A stretch of DNA of 64,000 nt from Rhynchosporium graminicola (taxonomy: Eukaryota > Ascomycota > Leotiomycetes > Helotiales > Ploettnerulaceae). Each line of letters starts with the position of its first letter. The first letter of the stretch is position 1. Of this stretch, positions 45,372-55,504 are shown one piece after another. The position numbers and the translations under genes were made by a program. The stretch spans positions 186,001 through 250,000 of the forward strand of contig FJUW01000064.1 in assembly GCA_900074885.1 (NCBI GenBank). The letters run 5' to 3'. A model generated the notes under the pieces. It was not told the DNA's origin. It made no database searches and saw only the letters and a program-made list of their open reading frames with translations.

Positions 45372-45960
45372 GGAATGAGAGGGAAAACATGAATGATTCG
45401 TGCAGGAGTCGGGAAAAGATTTTGCGACTTGAAGAGAGAATCAATAAAAGTGGAAGAATAAAAGTGGAAGAAGATGAGACTGATGCGTATGATACCCATG
45501 AGCGAGGAACTAACGGCAGGGAATGGACAGGAGAGAAGAAGAACATACCAAAACGCTCCTAGCATGTTCCCAGCGAGTGAGCGGGCGACGTCGAGGGCGT
45601 CGCAGGGCATTTCGAAGAGTTTTGAAGGCACAGAACACCGCGCGGATTAGTGTTGGATAAAGCCGCTGCCTACCTGAATAGGATATCTCTGGTGTAGGAG
45701 TTCTTGGATAAGGCTAGCTTGGATGAAGCTACGCCTTCTGGGCTTGGATGCATCATGCGGCCATGCAATGGTTCAAGGAAATTGGAATTTGATGAATGGG
45801 TGAAATAGGAGCTGACAAACGAGGCGTGACTAAATGACAATCTCTTGAATGTTTTCTTGCATTGCATAAGTGAATGAATGACACTCCAGATAGTATGATC
45901 ACGTTCCCCGTTGAAAGTTCAGATGGTCGAATTTACCAGATCGCACGCCTCTTTGATTAT
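45372..45960. other. Gene 3' flank before the second RIP block
   Basis: Balanced composition; no gene seen on either strand. Confidence 0.4.
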
Positions 45961-45964
45961 GGCC

Positions 45965-46005
45965 ATAGCTAAATCGCAGTGCGGGAATAGCTAAATCGCA
46001 GTGCG
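45965..46005. repeat. 22-bp tandem duplication at the edge of the RIP block
   Basis: ATAGCTAAATCGCAGTGCG occurs twice in tandem (45965-45983 and 45987-46005), exactly where sequence changes from balanced to TA-rich. May be the end of the MULE-like element, but no inverted partner was found. Confidence 0.5.
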
Positions 46006-46139
46006 CTAATATTCTAGTGACTTAGCGTGTATATCTAGAGGATACGCCCCCCTATATAAATTTGTACTAGAGGGTATAAGCCAGTTATATAAAATAAAAA
46101 TTTCAAAGTAATCTAGTTACCCCTATTGCTATAACTTAA

Positions 46140-47175
46140 AATTGAAGCTATTCAGAGACTCTACTTTACTAGTCTATTACTATCACTTCTGCTACTACTA
46201 TTACCTTCCTTTAATAGCCTTTGAAACCTAACCTTATAGCCTTACGCTATCTCAAGCTATTTATAGTGATATTACTACTGCAATTGCTGCTCTTCAGGTA
46301 TATACTAAAGCTAATAGATATGCTTTTAAACGCTAAAATAATATACTATTCCGTATAGTATTTACTTGCGATCGAGCAAGTAAGTATAACTCTAAGGGGA
46401 AAAAACCCGATATCTACTAATCGAAGAGGCGTAAGAATATAAGCTCTAAGAAGTATAGTTATCAAATGAGAGTCTCTCTATTAAGAGATAGAGAGTCGAA
46501 GGAGGAGCAGTAGCAATTAAGAGTTCTAGAAGCTATATATAACCATACGGCATCTGCAGACTCGATAGCTTATCTAGTATACAGAATTACTTCTATTCCG
46601 GCAGAAGTACGTGCTTTAATTAGCTCTCTAGTAAAGGCCGGCCTGCCTAATACTTAAATTCTATTAGCTCTACAGGAAGAAGACTTTAGTACCTCTTTAG
46701 TTTCTAAAGATATTTCTAATCTAGTATAAATAGAGCGTAAAAGGGAGCTAAGTAGAAAGTCACTGATCTAGTAGCTTATATAAGTATATACCTCTTCCTA
46801 TACTTAGTTCTATTACTTATAAACTATAGGAGCTATAGGTAAATAACTTCTCTCCTCGATTCTACTCTTAAAGTGGTCCTTTATAGCGACTATTTTTTAT
46901 CTACCTGATCTCCCTTTAGCTATAGAAGCAGTATTTAGACGTTCTACTCCTCGACTGCATATATAAAACGAATCGATTTAATATGCCTCTATTAAATATT
47001 TATAGTATTACAGGTAATAATATAGTTATTCAGCTTGGATTAGTGTTTTTATTAGGAGAGACCGAGGGAGATTACACTTAGGCGCTAATATAACTGAAAG
47101 ATCTGATGTCTTAGCATATGATTTAAGAGCTAGTTTCTATTATAATAGATAGGGAACTAGCTCTAATTAAGTATC
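46140..47175 (+). pseudogene. MULE transposase relic with FAR1-like N-terminus
   Basis: Plus-strand readable frames. ~46290-46620: ALQVYTKANRYAFKR, RIVFTCDRASKYNSKGK, KRRKNISSKKYSYQMRVSL, LEAIYNHTASADSIA, which is the FAR1/WRKY-like DNA-binding region of fungal MULEs. After a frame change, ~46930-47165: LDCIYKTNRFNMPLLNI, then QLGLVFLLGETEGDYT and SIIIDRELALIKYL, which is the MULE transposase core including two catalytic-type Asp. The remaining C-terminal part is lost or unreadable. Lightly RIP-mutated compared with the Gypsy elements. Confidence 0.75.
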
Positions 47176-47469
47176 TGTAACGTTCCTGGTTCTGACTGGT
47201 ACGCGGTATACAGGCTCGTCGGTTAGTATTAGCTATAAAGTAAAGTAAACAAGAAGTTCGGTTCTTAATTGGAATTAAGACGTTATAAGCAGGTATTAAT
47301 TACTATATGAATTTGAGCACGAAGCTCCTATCTAATAGCAGAAGTGCTAGTCTTATATAGAATCTTCGTTCCCTTATACTAGCTATATAAGACCGTCTTG
47401 CAGAGCGCGTAAGCTCTCGCGACCTATCTAGCAGTCTAGTATATCACGTGATCCTAGATCACCTATAGC

Positions 47470-47763
47470 TATAATACTATTATTACTTTAATATAGGTAG
47501 ATATATAGTACTACTTGCTAGTTTATACTATAACCGTATTAATGCCTTTCCTCTAATAGTACTAACTCTTTTCTAGTACTAAAACCCGTCTAGTACTTAC
47601 TACTAGGTAGTACTATTTGTATTCTAGTACTAGGACGGTTTTAGTGCTAAGAACTATACTAGTTCGTAATACTATCTCCCTTCTATTTTAGCGTATCCTT
47701 ACGCTTAAGTACGCCTAAGGAAATATCGATAACTACTTATAGCTATCTTTTTCTTTTATTATA
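47470..47763 (-). repeat. Element H 3' LTR
   Basis: Begins TATAATA and ends TATTATA on the plus strand, i.e. RIP-altered inverted ends TGTAATA/TATTACA, 294 bp. On the minus strand a CAGGGGG purine run (47764-47771) precedes it. Includes an inverted repeat: CTAGTACTAAAACC... at 47573-47597 against 47622-47648. The 5' partner lies outside the window. Confidence 0.6.
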
Positions 47764-48375
47764 CCCCCTGAACGCTTAATTAAACGAGTCGATTATATTA
47801 CACTCGAAAGATAAATAGAATTAAGTAATAAAATTATAGTACTATATACTAGATATAAAAAAGCGGAATATAAAGAGTATATATCGCCTCGCGATCCTAA
47901 ACTAACTAGATATAGTTATTACGCCTGACTAAATAAATCCTATAATATTCGTATAAGGAACCGGATACTTATAGCTTCCGAATAGGAAAGTCTTAATTCC
48001 TAAATCGAAAAATTAGAAGATAAGAAAGACTTAGCTATAGTCGAGTTCTATACGCGAATTATAAGGTTAAAGAAATAGAAACGTTTCTTATACGAATAGT
48101 AGTAAAAGATAATTACTATTAGTCTGAACTCGATAGCTAAGCTCGATACTCTTAAAGCTCTAGAAAAGGAAGAAAAGGAGAAATAAGAAAGGGAGAGAGT
48201 ACTTAATAATACTAAGTTAGTAAGCGCGGAACCCTCTAGTTCTGACGTCCCTATTAACCCCTCGTTCGACCTGATAGTCGACCTTCCTTTTAACTCTACT
48301 AACCCGCTCTAAGCAGATCTAGGTTTTATTAATAGAAATTAGCTAGTAATACTAAGTAGTAAAAGCTTAACTTAA
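47761..48375 (+). pseudogene. Element H antisense extra ORF (degraded), function unknown
   Basis: 205 codons in one plus-strand frame from ATA (probably former ATG) 47761 to TAA 48375. Stops are nearly all TAG/TAA (former Gln) plus one TGA. Reading: PPERLIKRVDYITLER, YTRYKKAEYKEYISPRDPKL, ESLNS.IEKLEDKKDLA, a charged KALEKEEKEK stretch (coiled-coil-like), then an acidic/Ser C-terminus SSSDVPINPSFDLIVDLPFN. Starts at the polypurine tract next to the 3' LTR and runs against pol, meeting the chromodomain end of pol. No domain recognised. Confidence 0.6.
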
Positions 48376-51221
48376 GTTCTTATATATTTTCCGAATATAA
48401 GTAATTCTTCTATTTTACTAGATATCTAATAATACCTTATTTATACTAATAATCTAGTAGTTCCTCTATATTATATTCTACGAGTAAGTTAACTAGTTTA
48501 GCGTATATCTTCGGGACTAGTAGTACTTCTAGTAGTACTTTTTCTAATAAGGATATATAAAATATTAGAAATATCTTCTTTATTATAGCTAGTAGCTAGA
48601 GTTTATAATTTAATAATCGTTTAATATATTTAATTTTAAAAAGTCTAAGTTTCTTATAATCTAACTTATCACTTAGTCTCTATATATTAATATTCTTTCG
48701 TAGAAAGTAAACTCTATCCCCCTCCTATAGTATTAGCTCCTAACTACGATTTTTATTATAGTAGTACGTATTCTTCTCTACTATAAACCGGAGTTCTTCT
48801 ATAAGTTCCTTATAGAGGTCCTAGATATTCCTAACCTAGATACGAGCTATATTATTATCTTTAATTATTAAGTTAAGTTCTCTATATATAATAAGTTCGT
48901 AATCATAATTCGTAAAGAATAATATAACTTTTATTATTTCTATAGTCGAGCTATTATATATAAATTCTACTAATAGTAATAGTTCTATCTAATTATTTTA
49001 TTAATAGTTAATATAATAGTATAAGTATACTTTAACTACTTAGTTTATTCTTTTATTTCCTCTATTAGTCTAAGGATAGAAAGCTATTAATAGTTTTCAT
49101 TTAGTCCCTAGGAACCCTATTAAAGTATTCTAGAATTTTAATATAAATAACTTATCTCGATCTGATACTATTTCTTCGGGTACTCCGTGCTTAGAGACTA
49201 CCTCCTTAAGGTATACTTATACTAAGTATTCGGCTATAAGAGTAGATAAGACTAGTACTAAGATTATATACTTAGTAAGTGTTTCTATAATAATAAGTAT
49301 TATATTATAGCTAACTCCTATAATCGAGTCCTTTAATAGTAGTAATAGCCTTATAAAGTCCTATAATATCGATTTCTAAGATATTAATAGTATTAGTACT
49401 ATAATTATCTGCCTATAAGGTATATATCAGGAAGACTTATTCCTAATATAAGTATTATAATTAGCTAGTACTTTTTTAATTACTTAGTAGAGTCCTTTCG
49501 ACTAGTAGTTTCTTGAAATCCTTAGATATATTCTTCGTATCCCTTAGTATCTATACGCGGGAAGCTCGTATTATTCTTTAATATATACTTCTACTAAGCT
49601 TAGCAGAAGCTAAATTTTTCTATTAACTCGTATAATACTATTCTTAATTATATTCCTTATAATAAGTTCCTTAGTCTCGTTCAGGGATATTCTATCCTTC
49701 TTCTAAGCCTCCTTTAAGGTATTATACTAAGGTCTCTTAATTTCTTACTTAATCGTAGTAGCTTCTCGAATATTAGTAACTATATCTCTATTATCTAGCT
49801 ATCTAAGTAAAGCGGTCTTATTATAGACCTTATTATCCTTATAATCTAGTAATCTACTTAGAGTATCTACTCGTATATTATCTTTTCCCTATATATACTT
49901 AATAACTAGATCAAAAGAGGCGAGTTCTTCTGATTATTAGGCTAATCGATAATTATCTAAGACCTTAATAGTTATAAAAGTTCAGAGATTTATATAGTTA
50001 ATATAGATAATAATTAGGAACTTAGCTCCTTATAAGTATATTTCTAGTATTTAAGTACTTTAACGATCGCTATAAGTTCTTTCTTATAGATATTATAATT
50101 CTATTTAGCTAGAGATATTTTCTCTAAAAAGTAAGCGACTAAGTATAGTTATCCTTCGTTATCTTACTACAGGTATACTATACTAGTATAAGTATTAGAG
50201 GTATCTATTTCTATTATACTTTCCTTTTCTTCGTCGAAACTATATAAGATTAGTTCTTTTATAAATTCTTTCTTAATTCTCTAAAAAGCTTCCTTATACT
50301 AGCTAGTCTAAGTGAAAGGAACGCCCTTCCTTATTAAGCTTAAAAGTAATTTAGTAATCTTAGAATAGTTTCTAATAAACTATTAGTAGAAGTTAGCGAA
50401 ACTTAACTATAACTATATATCCTTAATATTCTTTAGAGATTCTTATTCCTTTATAGCTTTAACTTTCTTCGAGTTAATACTTATCTCTCCCGAGCGAATA
50501 ATATACCTTAGAAAAGTAACTTACTTAACTAAGAATTTATATTTCGATATCTTTAATCTAGAATCTATCTTATGTAATACTTCTATAATTTAGGTAATAT
50601 AGCCCTAGTATACCTCGATAGTCTCCGAGTATACTAAGATATTATCTAAGTAGTATATAGCGAATTTCCTAATAAAGTCCTTAAGAATATTATTATTCTA
50701 TCTTTAATACGTAGCTAAGGTATTAGTTAAGCCGAATAGTATTACTATATATTCCTATAGCCCTAAGGGTAATACGAAAGTAGTCTTCTACTTATATCCC
50801 TTTTTAATTCGGATTAAATTAAACGCGTTACGTTAATCTAACTTAGTATATATCTTTACTCTAGCTAGCTTATCCTATAAGTATTACGCGTTTAGTAAAA
50901 GATATATATCTCTTATAGTTCTACTATTAATTATCTAATAGTCTCCGTATAGTCTTCCCTTAAGATCTCCTACTTTCTTAACTACTAGTATATTAATAGT
51001 ATATAGTAACTTAGATTTCCGAATCTATCCTTTCTTTATATCTAACTTCTAATACTCCTTAAGCGTCCTTATAGTATTATAGTTATAATAGCGAAGTTTC
51101 TCTATAATAAGTATAAATCTATCTTTAAAGTTTATCTTATAATCCTAAGGTTTATACTTAAGTAAAGCCCTTATATCCTGCGGATCCTCGAATAATTTCG
51201 AGAACTTCCTATATAGTTTAA
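48376..51221 (-). pseudogene. Element H pol: RT, RNase H, integrase, chromodomain (degraded)
   Basis: Minus strand. RT catalytic YLDN (family YLDD) at 50641-50652 followed by ILVYS; thumb/RNase H start ~50560-50230 reads KFLVK.VTFLRYIIRSGEIS, NFY..FIRNYSKITKLLLSL. The integrase C-terminal part ~49130-48620 reads TINKII-type core, VEFIYNSSTIEI, then LQEGDRVYFLRKNI.RLSDKLDY. The chromodomain at ~48500-48400 reads VEYNIEELLDY..GIIRYLVK.KNYLYSEN. Interrupted at the RT N-terminal side by element C and continued at 61959. Confidence 0.8.
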
Positions 51222-51226
51222 GTAAC

Positions 51227-51494
51227 TATAACGATATAAGACTCAAGGCGGTATACAAGTAAGAATAAACGAGTAGGAAAGCTAAGAGCGATATTATATA
51301 GTTTACTACGAAGAAAACAAAAAGATAAGGAAGGAAGAAGAAGAGAGATAGAGTGTAAGGCACCTTATATATATATACTAGTACTAGTCTGATACTATAC
51401 CGGGTCGGATACTAGTTCTGCCGGGATACTTATAAACTTAGGTCCTATTATCTATCCTTCTTCTTATATGATATTCAGGTGAGCTATCGTTATA
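51227..51494 (-). repeat. Element C 3' LTR
   Basis: 268 bp, plus-strand start TATAACGATATAAGAC, end GCTATCGTTATA. The first ~80 bp on the plus strand match the inverted LTR of element B (ACTCAAGGCGGTATACAAG). Confidence 0.92.
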
Positions 51495-51497
51495 TTA

Positions 51498-51531
51498 CCC
51501 CCCCTCCTAAGAAGAGCTTAACCCTAAGCTC
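51498..51531 (-). promoter_or_regulatory. Element C polypurine tract and hairpin
   Basis: On the minus strand GAGCTTA-GGGT-TAAGCTC (51514-51531) is a perfect 7-bp stem with a tetraloop, followed by TTCTTAGGAGGGGGGG leading into the 3' LTR. Confidence 0.75.
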
Positions 51532-52025
51532 GGAAAGTTATAGTTTATACTAGAATTAGTCTTTATTATAACTGTTTTCGTCGATATTCGCGTAATAGGC
51601 GCTAGCTGCTCTTTAGTAGTAGTAAATTCTTTATCAGGTTCTAACTAGTTATATCGCTATAATAGTGCTATATTAGTTATAGCTTCTAAATCGGGCGGTA
51701 AGTAGTATTTACTTTATCTGTTTATAGTAAGAGTCGAGTTTAAGTAGGGCGTAGGGTATATAAAGGAAAGGGTTTATTAATATTAGAGCTTTTCCTTTTT
51801 AACTACGATAACTACTTTAACTTATAAGTTTATTCTCCCTAGACTATAATATAGCTCCTAGAGTAAGTATTATTACTAACTACTATAGTAGTCTACTATA
51901 ATCTTATATATTAATCGACCTAATTAACTCTTCTCTTAATATAAGTAAGTTTCCTATCTTAGTTTTAGGAATAGTCCTTAAGTATAGTTTAGGGGTTTTA
52001 TAGATCTATAACGCTAACTCCTATA

Positions 52026-52993
52026 GTGCTTTTACTAGTTCCTGCTAGTACTCTTTTAGTAGCGTATCATATATATTACCTGCGGTATATTCGCGCTTTC
52101 CTTAAGATAAAGTATAATAATACTCCTGTTTTAGAACTCTTATACTTATTTAATAAGCCTAACTCTAAGCTTTATAAGTATTATTCGGCGTTAAAGAGTA
52201 GTTATAAGCCTATAAGTTACTTAAACCTAAATATAAGTATATATACTAACGCGTTATAGTTACTTAACTATATTAATACGAAGTATACTATTTTATCCGG
52301 GTTACTTCCTAGTAGCGAAGCTAAAGATATGAAGCTAAATCGGGGCGGTATTATAGCTACTTATAAAGCGATTAATCAGATCTATTATCTTACGAAATCT
52401 ACTACTCTTATTACTATGTTAGAGATTACTACTATATAATTAGAAGAGACTTAGGCTTTAAGGCGTTCTATAGAGAAAGTATTTAAAGAGTTAGAGTTTA
52501 TTAAAGTAGTAAGTTAAGATCTTAAATCCTTAGATACTAGTATAATACTAACGTGATATAAGATCTAGATCTTTTAATAGTAGATTCGGCGAAATCTAAG
52601 TTAATAGTATAAATAGTATTAAAGTAGATAAAGGAGTTAAATAGTATTATATAGGAATTTATAAAGAAAGCTATATTTAAGGCTATAATATCTAATACTA
52701 AAGGAAAGAGGAATTTGCCTTCTAGTTTAGAGATAGCGTTAGATCTAGATACTCCCGGACTTTCTCTAAAGAAGAAACCTCGTAGGATTAGCTATTATAC
52801 TTAGTCTACTACTAGAGCTACGTTAGTAGATTTAAGTAAAGAGTTAGATATAGTAATTCCGGTTCTAGATATTCTAGAATTACTAAGAGCTCTAGAGAAC
52901 TTAGGAGAGAAAGCTAATAAAGTGAAAGTAGTTAAAGAAATAGAGTTTTAGATATAGTATTATTACGAAGTATAATCGGGGGATTATCCTTAA
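52026..52993 (+). pseudogene. Element C antisense extra ORF (degraded), function unknown
   Basis: Plus-strand reading opposite to pol. First part (52026-~52550): LLVPASTLLVAYHIYYLRYI, FNKPNSKLYKYYSALKSSYK, ATYKAINQIYYLTKSTTLI, RRSIEKVFKELEFIKVV; the first 77 codons are stop-free. A frame change occurs at ~52555, then ~52565-52993: KGKRNLPSSLEIALDLDTPG, KKKPRRISYYT, VIPVLDILELLRALENLGEK, ending with YYYEV.SGDYP, which may be a ruined Cys-rich motif. Tail to tail with pol, which ends at ~53000 on the other strand. No family recognised. Confidence 0.55.
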
Positions 52994-55503
52994 TAATAAA
53001 TTCTGATACTAGTAACTATAATAGCTTATTATCCTCTAAGTAACTATAGTTATCTATTCTATCTTCTTAGGCCTTAATCTACTAATCTAGTTTATATAGA
53101 AGTCTAGGTTTACTTAAGTAAGTAGTATAGAAGTCTCTGAGCTTATATAGAGTACTTATTAGGTCAGAAGCGTTATACTAAGTTAAGTCTAGGTTATAGC
53201 CTAGCTAGCTAACTTAATACTTCAGATTACTTCTTAAGAGCTATATAGTAAGTATATCTTATAACTCCTACTCTTCTTAAGTAGCGATAACCTCCGGGGG
53301 TAGGTTTTATAACTCCTAGCTTAGTAATAAGTCGTCCGGGTCCTTAAAGAGCAATTCGAGAGCGAATATATTATAAATAGAAAATCCCGGGGGTAAATCT
53401 AGCTTATAAGAGTATCCGATCTTAGCTAAGACCTAATATAGTTCTACTTAGAGACTAGATAGCTTCTTACTTAGCTAGTAATTCTTAAGGTTCCTTATAG
53501 AGAGAAATACCTTATCTCTAACTTCCTAGTCGATACTACGCCGTTTCGGGTCAGTTATAGCGCTTATCTTATACTAAGTAGCTAATATATTAGCTTTTAT
53601 AACCTCAATAGCGGATTTAGTATATTTAGCTAAGGATTTAGTATTAGTATAATTAAGCTTCTCTTATAGTATCGATCCGGTAAGTTGCTTCTAGTCCTAG
53701 CTATTCTATAGTAGTATACTATATTTAAGAGTATATAGCGCTATACTAATAGAATCATAAGGTAAGGTTACTTAGGCGCGGTCTATTATTAGTAGTAGTT
53801 CGCCCTAGTTACTTTAGTAGTAATTAATAAAGAGTCTAAGGCGTTAGTTAATATACTAATTTATAATCTTTGTTTATCTATCGGTTTACTAATAGAAAGA
53901 GGTAGAGAGCTTAACTTTAACTCTAATTATATAGTAAAACTCTTACTAGAAGAATAAGACTAGCTAAGCCTCTCGGTCGGATATAATTAACTTAGGGGTA
54001 TATCCGAAACGATATATCTATTAGATAAATAATATCGCTATCTTACGAGTATCGATATTATAATAGTATAGTATTAATACGGAGTCTTTCCTTAAGCGGT
54101 TAATAAATACTAATATCCTATTAAATCCTTAGTTATTAGGCGAGAAGTCCTTAAAATCTATAGCTAGGTACTATATAAAGTAGCTAAGTACTAGTAATAA
54201 GTAGAAGAATCCTTACTATTTTATTTATTTCAGATAAGAGTATTAGTAGAGGCGGTAATTATAAGTATACTATTTCACGTCTAATATAAGTCCTTTCTAG
54301 TAGTAATAAGTAGAAATCATTTCAGCGGTCTTATAAGCGTTTAGATAAGTAGAGGAAACTTAATTATAGATTTCGCTAATTAAATAGGTATATAGTAAGG
54401 TATAGCGTTATACGTATAAACGACTATTATAAAGTAATAAACTATTATTAATAGTATAGCTATCTCCTAATATATTTCGTTCTTTAGAGAACGATTCTTA
54501 GTTAAATTAGTATAGTTTCTCGATTAAATCAAAGGAGTTACGTACGAGTTCCGGTAGCGTATTAGTCCCTAGCGATATTAGGTATATATAACTAATTTAA
54601 TCGATATAATACTTAGCTAGTTCCGCGTTAATCCTAAGGTCTAAGAAATCTAGAGGTAATAAAACCCGAGATCTACTATCTTATTTCTATTATTCCTATA
54701 TCCTTAGATCTTATTTCCTATAGCTAAGGATATTAGCTTTAGTATTATTTTTATTAAGCGTATATATAATTTAAAAGTTAAATTCGGAAAGGAATTCTAT
54801 CTATCTAGCTTACTTACTAGTTAGGACCTTAGTAATTATAAAGTATTCTAAGGATCGATAGTCTATATATACGCTAGTATAGCGTTATAGAGATATAAGT
54901 TCTAGTCTCTATTTCCAGAAAGACTTAATAATAGCGTATAGCTCCTTATTATAGATCTCCTAGTTTAGTTCATATCTATTAAGAACATAAGAGTAGAATC
55001 TAATTAGATACTATTAGTTATCTTCATATAATTAGGAGATAACTCTAGCTATTATACTATTAGAGGTATTAGTTTTTAGTTTAGTTTATAATTCAGGGTC
55101 GAAATAGTATAGTTTCTATATTAATAGTAGCTATTAATATAAATCGTCGAAGGACTTCTTATAATAATCAGTGAAATTTTATAGTACTATAAGCCGAGTA
55201 AGCACTAAGAGAGATTTAGTAATAAAGCCGAAATTCCGAATAAATTAATAGTAGAACTTATAAAATCCTAAAAAGGATTTTATAGCTATTACTGTTTCGA
55301 GGTACTTCTAGTTTATTAATAGTACTACCTTCTCGGGATCTAGCTCGATTCTATTAGTAGTAATAATATATCCGAGGTATTTAGTCCGAGTAATATAGAA
55401 TTCGCTTTTCTTAATATCTACTTAGAGTCCGGTATCTATTAAGCGTTATAGTACTAATTTAATATATTCTTTATATTCTTAGAGCGTTTCCGAGTATATA
55501 AGA
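52556..55503. repeat. First copy of 2,948-bp direct duplication
   Basis: Matches 55505-58452 base for base at an offset of 2,949 in all lines I compared; the only differences seen are 55430-55431 (CG) versus 58379-58380 (AA), near the end of this copy. Confidence 0.93.
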
Positions 55504-55504
55504 N
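55504..55504. other. Single N: assembly gap or contig join
   Basis: The only ambiguous base in the window, placed exactly between the two copies of the 2,948-bp duplication. Confidence 0.97.
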
